Positions 8,289-17,184 are shown, numbered from the stretch's first letter. The stretch: DNA of 21,093 nt from Desulfobulbus sp. (GCA_009782025.1 WQUQ01000249.1:1-21093), one strand, 5' to 3'. Translations and numbers: made by a program. The notes: a model not told the origin generated them from the letters alone.

Positions 8289-10260
8289 AGTCGGCGGCGT
8301 AGACCAGCGTCCGGTTGCGGCCGGCAGCCTTGGCCCGGTACAGGGCCTGATCGGCGCAACGGATCAGATCGCCGGGCGTTTGGCCATGCTCGGGATAGGC
8401 GGCGACGCCGAGCGAAATGGTGAAGTGGATGGCCAGGCCACCATAGTCGACGGTCAGCGCCGCAACTGCCCGCCGCCAGCCTTCGGCGCGCTCGACAGCC
8501 GCCGCCAGCGGCATGTTGGGCAGCAGGATCAGGAATTCCTCGCCGCCATAGCGACAGGCCGTGTCCTCGGTACGGATGTCGGCTTGCAAGGTCGCCGCCA
8601 GGAGGCGCAGCACCTCGTCGCCGGCCGGGTGGCCATAGGTGTCGTTGACCGGCTTGAAATGATCGATGTCGAGCATCACCAAGGACAGCGGACTGCCCTC
8701 GCGCCGCGCCCGCGACACTTCGCGCTCAAGTATCCCGTCGAGATAGCGCCGGTTGTACAGGCCGGTCAGGCTGTCGCGCACCGCCTGCTCACGCAGCGCC
8801 GCTTGCAGGCGAGTAATCTCGTCGAGGCGCCATTGCAACTGCCGGTTTCTTTCCTGCAATGCCTGTTCGGCCTCTTTGCGCTCCCGAATGTCGCGGCTGA
8901 TGCCGAGCATCTGCCGCGGCACGCCCTCGGCATCGAACAGATTGCTGACCACGACCTCGGTCGGCACGGCGCTGCCATCGCGGCACAGTTGCTCCAGTTC
9001 GCAGGTGACGACCCGAGCCGTGTTGTCGCCGGCGGCGATGCGCTTCAGATGCCGCTCGATCATGCCGTTCAGGTGGCTGGCCGAAGCCGCCGTCAGCCAC
9101 TGTTCCAGCGTCTGCGCCAGCGCTTCCTCCGGCGTGTAGCCGCGCAGGGCGCTGACCGAAGGACTGACGTAGGTCAAGCGGCGCGAGGCGATGTCGAGCG
9201 TCCAGATCACATCGTGGCTATTGTCGGTCAGCAAGCGGTAACGCGCCTCGCTCTCGGTCAGTCGCGTCTTGGCCGTGACCTCCTCGCGTTCGAGACGCAA
9301 CAGCCGGAGCAGCGCCAGGGCCAGCAGCAAGACGAACAGCCCGACCGCCGCCACCAGCATTCGCCAGTTGGCCAGGTAATCCTCGGCGGCAATGCCCGCG
9401 ACAATGTAGAAGGGATAGTCGTCGAGCCGGCGAAACGCGTACCGCCGCTCGATGCCGTCGAATGGACTGCGGTCGGAAAAATAACCGCTTTGCTCGCCGG
9501 CCTGGATGCGCTGCAGGACGGGACGCCGCCGGACGGAACCATCGCTCGGCGACAGTTTGAATTCTCTCGACAACGGCGGCTGACGCAAGACCAGATGATC
9601 GGTATCGGTGCGCCAGAGGGCCAGGACACCGTCTTCGCCGAGCCGGGCCACAGCGAACATCGCCTGGAGTCGGTCAAGATTGAGCGGCGCCGTCACGATG
9701 CCGCGAAAATCCCCCTTGGCGTCACGCACCGGTACGGCGACGGTCAGAACCAACTGCCCGTTGCTGCGCCCGACCACGGCCTGCCCAATATACAGCGGCA
9801 AGGAGGGATCGTCGCGCAGCGCCAGAAAATAATCACGATCTCCAACCTGGAACCACGGGCGCCCACGCTCTGAGTAATAACGCACCTGCCCCAAAGCATC
9901 GATCGCCCGGTAGCCGAGGATCTCGGGAAAATGCGCGGCCTGTAGCACCAGCTGGCGCTCCACGGTCGACCGCAGGCGCTCGTCATTGCCCGCCACGAAC
10001 GCTTCGGGCGGCAAAGTGCTGGCCAGATGCTCAAGACCGGCGTGCACGCGGCTCAGGGTACCGCTCAGGTGTTCCGCGATGATGGCGGTGAGATTGCTGG
10101 CATCGACTTCGGCCCGCCGCTCGGCCTGGCGATAGACTTCGCCCAGCGCCAAGGCGAGCAGCAAGACCACGCCAGCGAGAATCGCGATGAAAATGGCGTA
10201 CAGCCGACCCTCGGGGAGCCGGTGGGACAGCGACCGATGACGCAGGATTTGCGCCGACAT
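8287..10260 (-). CDS. membrane sensor diguanylate cyclase (periplasmic Cache-like, PAS and GGDEF domains)
   Basis: The 657-residue protein should make cyclic di-GMP from two GTP in response to a periplasmic or membrane signal. Membrane segments lie at about residues 21-40 and 299-322. The roughly 255 residues between them look like a double Cache (PDC) ligand-binding domain, with YYSERGRPWFQVGDRDYF and PLYIGQAVVGRSNGQ. A PAS domain follows at about 333-455, then a short coiled coil, then the GGDEF domain from about 490. The active site is GGEEF at 572-576 and the inhibitory site RTED at 563-566 is intact, so an active, feedback-controlled cyclase is expected. The ligand cannot be told. It follows dsbC after 30 bases. 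No strong ribosome binding site precedes the ATG. Confidence 0.92.
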   Translation of the reverse strand: MSAQILRHRSLSHRLPEGRLYAIFIAILAGVVLLLALALGEVYRQAERRAEVDASNLTAIIAEHLSGTLSRVHAGLEHLASTLPPEAFVAGNDERLRSTVERQLVLQAAHFPEILGYRAIDALGQVRYYSERGRPWFQVGDRDYFLALRDDPSLPLYIGQAVVGRSNGQLVLTVAVPVRDAKGDFRGIVTAPLNLDRLQAMFAVARLGEDGVLALWRTDTDHLVLRQPPLSREFKLSPSDGSVRRRPVLQRIQAGEQSGYFSDRSPFDGIERRYAFRRLDDYPFYIVAGIAAEDYLANWRMLVAAVGLFVLLLALALLRLLRLEREEVTAKTRLTESEARYRLLTDNSHDVIWTLDIASRRLTYVSPSVSALRGYTPEEALAQTLEQWLTAASASHLNGMIERHLKRIAAGDNTARVVTCELEQLCRDGSAVPTEVVVSNLFDAEGVPRQMLGISRDIRERKEAEQALQERNRQLQWRLDEITRLQAALREQAVRDSLTGLYNRRYLDGILEREVSRARREGSPLSLVMLDIDHFKPVNDTYGHPAGDEVLRLLAATLQADIRTEDTACRYGGEEFLILLPNMPLAAAVERAEGWRRAVAALTVDYGGLAIHFTISLGVAAYPEHGQTPGDLIRCADQALYRAKAAGRNRTLVYAAD

Positions 10261-10290
10261 GATGCGTCGGGTTGGCCTGGCCGCGCCGCG

Positions 10291-11001
10291 TCAGCGCGCC
10301 ATCGTCTGGGTCAGTTTCTGCTCGATGCGCGTCAGCGGTACGGCGCCCGTCACCCGCTCGCCATCGGCGAAGAACAGCGTCGGCGTGCCGGAAATATTCT
10401 GCCGCCGGCCATACTCCTGATTCTGCGTGACCACGGAGGTGTCGCAATCCTCACGCCCGGTCGGCGCCTTGCCGTCGACCATCCAACTGGCCCAGGCCTT
10501 GGCGCGATCGGGCGAACACCAGATCTGCTTCGCCTTGCGCACCGAATCCTCGGACAGGATCGGGTAGAGGAAGACATGGATGGTGACGTTGTCGAGTTTC
10601 TGCAACTCCTTGGCCAGCCGCTTGCAATAGCCGCAATTGGGGTCCTCGAAGGTGGCCATGACCCGCTTGCCGTCGCCGCGCACGATCTTGATCGCCCGCT
10701 CGAACGGCAGGTCGGCGAAACGGATCGCGGTCAGCTTGCGCAAGCGCTCCTCGGTCACGTTCTTCATGCTGCGGCCATCGATCAACTGGCCGCCGACCAT
10801 GATCGCGCTGACCTTCTCGTCGGTATAAAGAATATTGCCGTCGACATACACCTCGTACAGATCCAGATAGCCGGCCTTGGTCACGCTGTCGACCTTGGCG
10901 CCGAGGCGTTCCTCCATGGCCTTGCGGATGTCCGCCTCGCTCGCCGCGAAAACGGAACTGGCAGCGACGGCGCAAGCCAGCGCCAATAATTTCTTCAACA
11001 T
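10291..11001 (-). CDS. dsbC: thiol:disulfide isomerase DsbC, periplasmic
   Basis: DsbC is a dimeric periplasmic isomerase that corrects wrong disulfides and is kept reduced by DsbD. The 236-residue protein has a signal peptide (hydrophobic core residues 5-18, cleavage likely after VFAA near 20), an N-terminal dimerisation domain (about 21-80) with VDGNILYTDE, and a thioredoxin-fold domain with the active site CGYC at 123-126. The cis-proline loop GTPTLFF follows near residue 205, and a second cysteine pair (IWC, EDC) is in the expected place. AGGAG lies seven bases before the ATG and overlaps the stop codon of the hydroxylase gene upstream, so the two are likely translated together. The pairing with a ubiquinone-type hydroxylase looks like genomic convenience rather than a shared pathway. 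Confidence 0.93.
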   Translation of the reverse strand: MLKKLLALACAVAASSVFAASEADIRKAMEERLGAKVDSVTKAGYLDLYEVYVDGNILYTDEKVSAIMVGGQLIDGRSMKNVTEERLRKLTAIRFADLPFERAIKIVRGDGKRVMATFEDPNCGYCKRLAKELQKLDNVTIHVFLYPILSEDSVRKAKQIWCSPDRAKAWASWMVDGKAPTGREDCDTSVVTQNQEYGRRQNISGTPTLFFADGERVTGAVPLTRIEQKLTQTMAR

Positions 11002-11010
11002 GCGATTCTC

Positions 11011-12180
11011 CTAAATAGCGCCCAGCGCGTAGCGCGTCAGGGCATTTTTCACAAAGGGCAGATGGTCGGTCAGGTTCAGCCCGAAATGGCGCAGCGGACG
11101 CCAGGCGTTGCCGCGCTTGAACAAACGCCGCAGGGCATCGGTCGTCCCTTGCAGCAGCCAGGTTTCCTCGCGCCGCGCCCGCTGGTAGCGCTGCAACAGC
11201 CGCAGTTCACCAATATCCTGCCACGGCGGCGCGGCGGCCAGCAGCGCCGCCAGTTCGCGGGCATCCTGAAAACCGAGATTGATGCCGTGCCCGGACAGCG
11301 GATGAATGCCGTGCGCCGCATCGCCGACCAGCGCCAACCGCGGCGCCACGGTCTGCGGCACGCGGATCAGGCGCAGCGGAAAAGCCGCCGCCGGCGTCAG
11401 CAACTGCAACTCGCCGAGCGTGTTTTGTCCTGCTTCGGCGACGCGCCGGCACAGGTCGTCGGGAGCCAGGGCGCACAATTCATCGGCCCGCGCATCGGGC
11501 GTCGACCAGACGATGGAAATGCGCTTGCCCGGCAACGGCAGCCAGGCGAGCACGCCATCGTCGCGGAACCACTGCCAGGCCGTGTCGCGCGGCGCTTTGG
11601 CGGTGGCGAAATTGGCCACCACGCCTTGCTCGCCGTAGGGCGTGTCGATCGCCGTCAGACCGGCCGCCTGCCGCGTCCACGAATCACGGCCATCGGCGCC
11701 GACCACCAGGCGGGCGGAGAGCGCCGTACCATCGGCGAGATGCAGCAGCGCCGCATCGTGGCGGAATTCGAGGGCCGCCGGCGCGGCGGGGCAAAACAAG
11801 GTCAAATTGGCCTGGCGCTTGGCGCTTTCCCAAAACTCGCCAGCCATCAGCGAGGATTCGAGAATCCAGCCCAGTTCCGGCACGCCGGTCTCAAAGGCGG
11901 AAAAATTCAGGCGGCCGCCGCCGTCGCCCTGCACCCGCATGTGCCGGATCGGCGCCATGCGCGCCGGGTCGAGATGTTTCCAGGCGCCGATCGCTTCAAG
12001 GAAAGCCGCATTGGCCGGGCTGACGGCATAAATCCGCGTATCCCATCCCGGCGGCCGGCACGGTGGCCGACTCTCGATCAGCGCGATGCGCAAACGACTG
12101 TCGCGCAAGGCCAGCGCCAGGCTGGCGCCGGCCAGACCGCCGCCGACGATGATCAAATCAAAATGCTGCATGCCAGCCAT
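11011..12180 (-). CDS. UbiH/UbiF/VisC/COQ6-family FAD-dependent hydroxylase (ubiquinone biosynthesis)
   Basis: Members of this family hydroxylate the aromatic ring during ubiquinone synthesis, using FAD, oxygen and NAD(P)H. The 389-residue protein starts with the FAD Rossmann loop IVGGGLAGASLALAL (from about residue 11), has the mid-protein VVGADGRDSWTRQAAG motif, and the family signature GDAAHGIHPLSGHGINLGFQDAREL from residue 286. These fix the family but not the ring position attacked, so I give no symbol. UbiH, UbiI and UbiF type members all remain possible. The ATG at 12178-12180 was kept; an ATG three codons later is also plausible, and neither has a strong binding site. The gene lies 54 bases after a small unknown gene and 9 bases before dsbC. 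Confidence 0.9.
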   Translation of the reverse strand: MAGMQHFDLIIVGGGLAGASLALALRDSRLRIALIESRPPCRPPGWDTRIYAVSPANAAFLEAIGAWKHLDPARMAPIRHMRVQGDGGGRLNFSAFETGVPELGWILESSLMAGEFWESAKRQANLTLFCPAAPAALEFRHDAALLHLADGTALSARLVVGADGRDSWTRQAAGLTAIDTPYGEQGVVANFATAKAPRDTAWQWFRDDGVLAWLPLPGKRISIVWSTPDARADELCALAPDDLCRRVAEAGQNTLGELQLLTPAAAFPLRLIRVPQTVAPRLALVGDAAHGIHPLSGHGINLGFQDARELAALLAAAPPWQDIGELRLLQRYQRARREETWLLQGTTDALRRLFKRGNAWRPLRHFGLNLTDHLPFVKNALTRYALGAI

Positions 12181-12234
12181 TATGCCGCGCGCGACAGGGC
12201 ACGCAAATGCTCGCCAACGCGCCCGCCAACAGAC

Positions 12235-12570
12235 TCAAGCAGGATTGCCGCCGGAAGGCGGCTTGTTCTGGCGCAAACGCCGATTGTTGTTGGCCCGGGG
12301 GCGATGTTTCTTCGGGTTATTGCCACCGCCGCCGGGTTTGCCCTGGGACATCGGCGGCCGGCCACCGATGCCCTGTTCGTTGCCCGAGATGCGGTTGCCG
12401 GGGGCAAGCTGAATTTCCAGCTCGATGATTTCGTCCCATTGTTCGTCGCTGCGGTCGCGTTCGGGAACCGACAGCAACTCGCGCAGACGGCGACGGTTGT
12501 CGTTGGGCGGCGGCGCGACGCTCGGAATTTCGGGCGGATTTTCGGGATTGGGGGGATTGGATTGGGTCAT
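12235..12570 (-). CDS. small basic protein of unknown function
   Basis: I do not recognise this 111-residue protein. It begins MTQSNPPNPENPPEIPSVAP, a proline- and asparagine-rich stretch, then has a short probably helical middle (about residues 28-58) with alternating acidic and basic residues, RRRLRELLSVPERDRSDEQW and then DEIIELEIQLAPG. The C-terminal half is glycine-, asparagine-, arginine- and lysine-rich and low in complexity. There is no signal peptide, membrane segment or cysteine. The ATG at 12568-12570 lies only three bases after the T-run of the hupB terminator and lacks a clear Shine-Dalgarno sequence. The codon use matches the neighbours. The basic tail could bind nucleic acid, but that is only a guess. 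It is followed closely by the hydroxylase gene. Confidence 0.65.
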   Translation of the reverse strand: MTQSNPPNPENPPEIPSVAPPPNDNRRRLRELLSVPERDRSDEQWDEIIELEIQLAPGNRISGNEQGIGGRPPMSQGKPGGGGNNPKKHRPRANNNRRLRQNKPPSGGNPA

Positions 12571-12573
12571 CGT

Positions 12574-12611
12574 AAAAATCAAAAGCGGAGTCCGCTCAGC
12601 ACGGACTCCGC
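12574..12611 (-). terminator. intrinsic terminator of hupB
   Basis: On the minus strand a perfect 10-bp stem, GCGGAGTCCG (12611-12602) and CGGACTCCGC (12594-12585), with a seven-base loop is followed directly by TTTTGATTTTT. It begins 18 bases after the hupB stop. This is the clearest terminator in the window. Confidence 0.9.
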
Positions 12612-12629
12612 AACAGGAGTAACGCCACC

Positions 12630-12929
12630 TTACTTCTTCTTGGCAGCGGATTTCTTGGCGGCGACCGAGGCCTTGAATGCCGTGCCCGCGGTGAACTTCG
12701 GCACCGTGGTGGCCGGAATCTTCAGCGTGGCGCCGGTTTTCGGATTCTTGCCGGTGCGCGCGGCGCGCTTGGCGGACTTGAACGTGCCGAATCCAACGAG
12801 CGTGACGGATTCTCCCTTGGTCACGGTCTTGACCACCGCCGTGATGATGGCGGACAACGCCTTGTCGGCAGCAGCCTTGGTAATACCAGCTTCTTTTGCA
12901 GCAACTTCGACCAGCTCGGATTTATTCAT
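12630..12929 (-). CDS. hupB: HU-family DNA-binding protein with lysine-rich tail
   Basis: HU is a small dimeric nucleoid protein that bends DNA. The 99-residue product starts MNKSELVEVAAKEAGITKAA, carries the family core GFGTFKSAKRAARTGKNPKTG in the DNA-binding arm, and includes IPATTVPKF before the end. The usual HU chain of about 90 residues is extended by a short Ala/Lys tail (VAAKKSAAKKK), a variant known in beta-proteobacterial HU proteins. AGGAGG lies eight bases before the ATG. A strong terminator follows, so it is probably a single-gene unit with high expression. The symbol reflects resemblance to HU-beta; IHF is excluded by the sequence. Confidence 0.92.
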   Translation of the reverse strand: MNKSELVEVAAKEAGITKAAADKALSAIITAVVKTVTKGESVTLVGFGTFKSAKRAARTGKNPKTGATLKIPATTVPKFTAGTAFKASVAAKKSAAKKK

Positions 12930-12997
12930 CTAAGTGCCCTCCTAGTTACCTGTGTTGAAGAATGAAGAAAACTGGCCGTCAGAACGGCAGCCAGGCA

Positions 12998-13006
12998 AAA
13001 GTAGCA
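12998..13006 (-). promoter_or_regulatory. candidate extended -10 element for hupB
   Basis: On the minus strand TGCTACTTT (13006-12998) has a TGn extension before a weak -10 hexamer TACTTT, about 70 bases before the hupB ATG. I see no good -35 at the right distance. This is a weak candidate only. Confidence 0.25.
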
Positions 13007-13082
13007 CACCTTTTCGCCGAAGTGTTGCCCAAAAGCCTTTATTCATGCCATTTGCCGCAAATTTTTGTTTTATTCGCAGCAT

Positions 13083-13113
13083 GCAAGAACCCCGGTCAAG
13101 CCGGGGTTCTTGC
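13083..13113 (-). terminator. strong hairpin between napC and hupB
   Basis: GCAAGAACCCCGG (13083-13095) and CCGGGGTTCTTGC (13101-13113) form a perfect 13-bp stem with a five-base loop, and flanking GCAGC/GCTGC bases extend it past a two-base bulge. It lies 19 bases downstream of napC. No T-run follows on the nap transcript, so it may protect the 3' end or act as a weak terminator rather than a classic one. Confidence 0.55.
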
Positions 13114-13132
13114 TGCCGGGAAAAATGCCGAG

Positions 13133-13798
13133 TCAATTCTTCCCTTCGCCCTCGGCCTTCTTCTCTGCGCCCTCGGCCGGCGGCGTCTCGGCCGGTTTCT
13201 CGCCGTGGTTGATGACGACGGCGCCGTCGTTCTGGACGCCGATATGCTGGTCGATGGCCGGCAACTGGTGGGCAATGCCCTTGTGGCAATCGATACAGGT
13301 CTTGCCCTCGGAGAAGGCGATCGGGTGCTGCTTGGCCGCCCGCTTGCCCTGCTCGGTGTAGTCCATGTAATCGTAGTTGTGGCAGTTGCGGCATTCCCGC
13401 GAATCGGTGGCCTTCATCCGATCCCACTCGTGCTGGGCCAGTTGGACGCGCTTGGCGTTGAACTTCTCCGGCGTGTCGACGGAACCGAGAATCTTGTGGA
13501 AGACCTCGTTGGAAGCCTGGATCTTGCGGATCATCTTCCGCCCCCACGACTTCGGTACGTGACAGTCCGGGCAGGTGGCGCGCACGCCGGTGCGGTTGGT
13601 GTAATGGATGGTGTTCTGGTATTCGCGGAAAACGTTTTCCTCCATCTCGTGGCAGGAGAGACAGAAAGACTCCTGGTTGGTCGCTTCGAGCGCCCAGTTG
13701 AAGCCGCCCCAGAAGACGATGCCGGCGACGAACAACAGCAGGGCGGTCGTCAGGCCGACCCGCTTGAGCCAGGCGGGCATGTATTTATCGAGACTCAT
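13133..13798 (-). CDS. napC: tetraheme c-type cytochrome, NapC/NirT family quinol dehydrogenase
   Basis: NapC oxidises membrane quinol and passes electrons to NapB and NapA in the periplasm. The 221-residue protein has one N-terminal membrane anchor (about residues 14-32) and four CxxCH heme sites: CLSCH at 46-50, CPDCH at 76-80, CRNCH at 136-140 and CIDCH at 168-172. This is the full NapC heme set. The C-terminus ends in a short Pro/Ala/Glu/Lys-rich tail of about 20 residues beyond the usual domain. The ATG at 13796-13798 overlaps the napB stop (TGATG), and a GGGGGA stretch lies just upstream. An ATG one codon earlier is equally open. It is the last gene of the nap operon. Confidence 0.95.
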   Translation of the reverse strand: MSLDKYMPAWLKRVGLTTALLLFVAGIVFWGGFNWALEATNQESFCLSCHEMEENVFREYQNTIHYTNRTGVRATCPDCHVPKSWGRKMIRKIQASNEVFHKILGSVDTPEKFNAKRVQLAQHEWDRMKATDSRECRNCHNYDYMDYTEQGKRAAKQHPIAFSEGKTCIDCHKGIAHQLPAIDQHIGVQNDGAVVINHGEKPAETPPAEGAEKKAEGEGKN

Positions 13799-14241
13799 CA
13801 TTCCCCCTTCTTGGCTGCCGGCTTGTAGGTATTTTCGACGAGCGGCTTGGCGTCGAATTGCGGCACATGGCACTGCATGCAGAAATAGCGTCGCGGCGAG
13901 ATGTTCTTGAGCTTTTTGTCCTCACGATCCAGATAGTGCGACTTGGCAACCAGGGTCGCGCCGGTTTCCTCGGCGCGTTCCTTGGAGTGGCAGTCCATGC
14001 ACTTGTTGAAATTCTGGGTGATGTTGTAGCCCTTGACGGTATGGGGAATCAGCGGCGGCTGTTTCTGGAAATTGCGCGGGATGATGTCCGAATCCCGCTC
14101 CGGCCGGAACATATCGACCTTCGATTCCTCTTCGATCGCCACGTCACCCCGCTCCGACAGCAGTTTTCCCTCGGCCCTCGCCAGACCGGCTCCCGACAGG
14201 AGCACGGCGGACGCCAGGGCCAGCGCTGTGATGAATCTCAT
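13798..14241 (-). CDS. napB: periplasmic nitrate reductase diheme cytochrome subunit NapB
   Basis: NapB is the small electron-transfer subunit that takes electrons from NapC and feeds the iron-sulfur cluster of NapA. The 147-residue precursor has a Sec signal peptide with likely cleavage after ARA (residue 23) and two heme-binding sites, CMDCH at 81-85 and CMQCH at 121-125. The segment [20 protein letters not shown] is typical of NapB. GGAGGT lies eight bases before the ATG. It follows napA by 31 bases and overlaps napC. Both heme sites and the usual length are intact. Confidence 0.95.
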   Translation of the reverse strand: MRFITALALASAVLLSGAGLARAEGKLLSERGDVAIEEESKVDMFRPERDSDIIPRNFQKQPPLIPHTVKGYNITQNFNKCMDCHSKERAEETGATLVAKSHYLDREDKKLKNISPRRYFCMQCHVPQFDAKPLVENTYKPAAKKGE

Positions 14242-14272
14242 GATTGCTTACCTCCGTTATCCGTCTGGACGC

Positions 14273-16780
14273 TCAGGCGCGAACGACCTTGACCGCGCAT
14301 TTCTTGTAGTCGGTTTCTTTTGAAATCGGGCAGGTGGCATCCAGCGTCAGCTTGTTGACCAAGCGCCCGGCATCGAAGAAAGGAATGAAGACCAGGCCGC
14401 GCGGCGGCTTGTTGCGCCCGCGCGTTTCGACGCGCAACACGATTTCGCCGCGCCGCGAACTGACCTTGACCTCCATGCCGCGTTGCAGACCGCGCTGCTT
14501 GGCATCGTCGGGATGCATGAAGACGACGGCATCCGGGAAAGCCTTGTACAACTCGGGCACGCGCCGGGTCATCGAGCCGGTATGCCAATGCTCGAGGACG
14601 CGGCCGGTGGACAGCCAGAGGTCGTATTCCTTGTCCGGCGCTTCGGCGGGTGGCTGATAGGGCAGGGTGAAGAGCACCGCCTTGCCATCCTTGTGACCAT
14701 AGAACCTGATGCCCTCGCCCTTGGGGACGTAGGGGTCGAAGCCTTCGCGGAAGCGCCACAGGGTTTCCTTGCCGTTGACCACCGGCCAGCGCAGGCCGCG
14801 CGTCTGGTGATACATGTCGAACGGCGCCAGATCGTGGCCGTGGCCGCGACCGAACGCGGCGTATTCCTCGAACAAGCCTTTCTGCACGTAGAAGCCGAAG
14901 TACTTGGCTTCGTCGTTGTCGAAACCCGGCTGCAACTCGGACAGCTTGTATTTGTCGACGACGCCGTTGGCGAAGAGCACGTCGAACAGCGTCTTGCCCT
15001 TGAGCTTCGGCTCCTTGGCGAGCAGATCGGCCGGCCAGACTTCCTCGACCTTGAAGCGCTTGGCGAATTCCATGACCTGCCAGAGGTCGGAACGGGCCTC
15101 GCCCGGCGCCTTGACCTGCTGCCGCCAGAACTGGGTACGGCGCTCGGCGTTGCCGTAGGCGCCTTCTTTCTCGACCCACATCGCGGTCGGCAACAGGAGG
15201 TCGGCGGCCATGCCGGAAATGGTCGGGTAAGGATCGGAGACGACGATGAAGTTCTCCGGCTTGCGCCAGCCGGGGAACATCTCCTCGTTGATGTTCGGGC
15301 CGGCCTGCATGTTGTTGTTGCATTGCTGCCAGTAGAAATTGACCTTGCCGTCCTTGAGCGCGCGCTGCATGGCGACGGCATGAAACCCGGGTTTGTCCGG
15401 GATGGTTCCTTCCGGCAGGCTCCACAACTTCTCGGCGGTCTTGCGGTGCTCGGGGTTGGTGACGACCAGGTCGGCCGGCAGGCGATGCGAGAAGGTGCCG
15501 ACCTCGCGCGCCGTGCCGCAGGCCGACGGCTGGCCGGTCAGCGAGAACGGGCTGTTGCCCGGCTCGGAAATCTTGCCGACCAGGAGGTGGATGTTGTAGA
15601 TGAGGTTGTTGGCCCAGGTGCCGCGCGTGTGCTGGTTGAAGCCCATGGTCCAGAACGAGGTGACCTTGATTTTCGGATCGGCGTACAGCTCGACCAAGGT
15701 CTTCAGGTCTTTCTCGGCCACGCCGGACAGCTTGGAAACTTTTTCCAGCGTGTAGTCGGCGACGAATTTCTTGTATTCCTCGAAGGTAATCGCCTCGGCT
15801 TTGCCCGGATCGCCCTTCGGCTTGCCGTCGGCGCCGGGATAGCCGTTGCTGGTGGCATCCTTCTCCAGCGCATGAGTCGGTCGCAGGCCATAGCCGATGT
15901 CGGTGGCGCTGTTCTTGTAATTGACGTGCCGGTCGATGAAATCCTGGCTCATCTTGCCGTTCTGGATGATGGCGTTGGCGATGTAGTTGAGGATCGCCAG
16001 ATCCGTCTGCGGCTTGAAGATCATCGGGATGTCGGCCAGCTCGAAGGAGCGATGCTCGAAGGTCGACAGCACGGCGACCTTGACATCCTTGTTCGACAGC
16101 TTGCGGTCGGTCAGGCGGCTCCACAGGATCGGATGCATCTCGGCCATGTTCGATCCCCACAGCACGAAGGCGTCGGCATGCTCGATGTCGTCATAGCAGC
16201 CCATCGGCTCGTCGATGCCGAAGGTGCGCATGAAGCCGGCGACGGCCGAGGCCATGCAGTGACGGGCATTGGGGTCGAGGTTGTTGGTGCGCAGCCCGGC
16301 TTTCATGAACTTGGCGGCGGCGACGCCCTCCCAGATCGTCCACTGGCCCGAACCGAACATCGCCACGCCGTTCGGCCCCTTGTCCTTCAGCGTCGCCTTG
16401 ACCTTCTCTTCCATGATGTCGAAGGCCTGTTTCCAGGTGATCGGCGTGAACTCGCCGTTCTTGTCGTACTGGCCGTTGCTCATGCGCAGCATCGGTGTTT
16501 TCAGGCGGTCGCTGCCGTACATGATCTTGGACAGGAAATAGCCCTTGATGCAGTTCAGGCCGCGGTTGACCGGCGCATCGGGATCGCCTTGCGTCGCCAC
16601 GACGCGCCCGTCCTGGGCGCCGACCAGAACGCCGCAACCGGTGCCGCAGAAACGGCAGACCGCCTTGTCCCAACGGATGTCGTCCGCCGCCGCGAGCGCC
16701 TTGCCAGCCGGCAGGCCGGCCGCGGAAATGGCCGCTGCTGCGGCATTGGCCTTGATGAAATCCCGTCGATTGAGTTTCAC
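14273..16780 (-). CDS. napA: periplasmic nitrate reductase catalytic subunit NapA
   Basis: NapA reduces nitrate to nitrite in the periplasm using a bis-MGD molybdenum cofactor and one 4Fe-4S cluster. The 835-residue protein starts with a Tat signal ([19 protein letters not shown]). The cluster ligands are Cys42, Cys45, Cys49 and Cys77 in CRFCGTGC and GLNCIKGYF. The molybdenum ligand is the cysteine of RHCMASAV, residue 175. The C-terminal half has the cofactor-binding segments [20 protein letters not shown] and [20 protein letters not shown]. The GTG start at 16778-16780 overlaps the napD stop as GTGA and has GGAGGT six bases upstream. Everything needed for an active enzyme is present. Assimilatory Nas is less likely because of the Tat signal and the napDBC partners. 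Confidence 0.97.
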   Translation of the reverse strand: MKLNRRDFIKANAAAAAISAAGLPAGKALAAADDIRWDKAVCRFCGTGCGVLVGAQDGRVVATQGDPDAPVNRGLNCIKGYFLSKIMYGSDRLKTPMLRMSNGQYDKNGEFTPITWKQAFDIMEEKVKATLKDKGPNGVAMFGSGQWTIWEGVAAAKFMKAGLRTNNLDPNARHCMASAVAGFMRTFGIDEPMGCYDDIEHADAFVLWGSNMAEMHPILWSRLTDRKLSNKDVKVAVLSTFEHRSFELADIPMIFKPQTDLAILNYIANAIIQNGKMSQDFIDRHVNYKNSATDIGYGLRPTHALEKDATSNGYPGADGKPKGDPGKAEAITFEEYKKFVADYTLEKVSKLSGVAEKDLKTLVELYADPKIKVTSFWTMGFNQHTRGTWANNLIYNIHLLVGKISEPGNSPFSLTGQPSACGTAREVGTFSHRLPADLVVTNPEHRKTAEKLWSLPEGTIPDKPGFHAVAMQRALKDGKVNFYWQQCNNNMQAGPNINEEMFPGWRKPENFIVVSDPYPTISGMAADLLLPTAMWVEKEGAYGNAERRTQFWRQQVKAPGEARSDLWQVMEFAKRFKVEEVWPADLLAKEPKLKGKTLFDVLFANGVVDKYKLSELQPGFDNDEAKYFGFYVQKGLFEEYAAFGRGHGHDLAPFDMYHQTRGLRWPVVNGKETLWRFREGFDPYVPKGEGIRFYGHKDGKAVLFTLPYQPPAEAPDKEYDLWLSTGRVLEHWHTGSMTRRVPELYKAFPDAVVFMHPDDAKQRGLQRGMEVKVSSRRGEIVLRVETRGRNKPPRGLVFIPFFDAGRLVNKLTLDATCPISKETDYKKCAVKVVRA

Positions 16781-17040
16781 GACTCTACCTCCTCGGTATC
16801 TGACTCTGTTTCGTCGTCGCTGTATTGATAAACCATGGCCACCGAGGCGACGCCGGGGATGCCATGCAAAGCCACGTAACGATCGGCGGCCGCCCGGGTA
16901 TCGTCCTCCTCGAGCGTCACCACCACCTTGCCGGCTTCCGAGCGGGCGTGGATTTCCACGCCGGGCATGGCGCCGAGCAGGACGCAGGCCTCGTCAAGCC
17001 GCGCCGGGTCGACATACAAAATGACGCTCGATATGTTCAT
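16777..17040 (-). CDS. napD: chaperone NapD for periplasmic nitrate reductase maturation
   Basis: NapD binds the Tat signal peptide of NapA in the cytoplasm and holds back export until the cofactor is in place. The 87-residue protein begins [20 protein letters not shown] and continues with [20 protein letters not shown], the ferredoxin-like fold pattern of the family. The tail is acidic ([13 protein letters not shown]). The ATG at 17038-17040 has AAGGA nine bases upstream. A longer open frame exists upstream but crosses the regulatory region and has no family resemblance. It is the first gene of napDABC; napE, napF, napG and napH are not next to it here. Confidence 0.92.
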   Translation of the reverse strand: MNISSVILYVDPARLDEACVLLGAMPGVEIHARSEAGKVVVTLEEDDTRAAADRYVALHGIPGVASVAMVYQYSDDETESDTEEVES

Positions 17041-17119
17041 CAGGACTAATCCTTTGCGAAAGCCGTGGCGGACGACAACTGATGGGCTGCAATGTTCCTG
17101 CTGGCGCGGGCGGACGAAC

Positions 17120-17133
17120 TTGATGCGCATCAA
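17120..17133 (-). promoter_or_regulatory. FNR/ANR-type binding site upstream of napDABC
   Basis: TTGATGCGCATCAA is a perfect match to the FNR consensus TTGAT-N4-ATCAA, and it is palindromic through the spacer. It lies about 80 bases before the napD ATG. If used as a class II site at -41.5, transcription would start near 17085 and the -10 would fall near 17091-17098, where AACATT is a weak candidate. It suggests activation of nap when oxygen is low. The site is seen; the regulation is inferred. Confidence 0.75.
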
Positions 17134-17184
17134 GCGAATACGACCGCTGGATAAACTTTAGCGCCAATGCTCCAATTGCACTAG

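Noticed and set aside
11062..12933. 623-codon plus-strand open frame over the hydroxylase, the small unknown gene and hupB
   Set aside because: It spans three minus-strand genes and the hupB terminator, and its translation resembles no family.
14483..16828. 781-codon plus-strand open frame opposite napA
   Set aside because: It lies antisense to napA, which has complete cofactor and signal motifs. Long antisense frames are expected in GC-rich DNA, and the translation shows no recognisable domain.
17041..17133. Upstream extension of NapD to a start at 17133
   Set aside because: The extra 31 residues run through the FNR-type box and the likely promoter. The NapD family start matches [10 protein letters not shown] at 17040.
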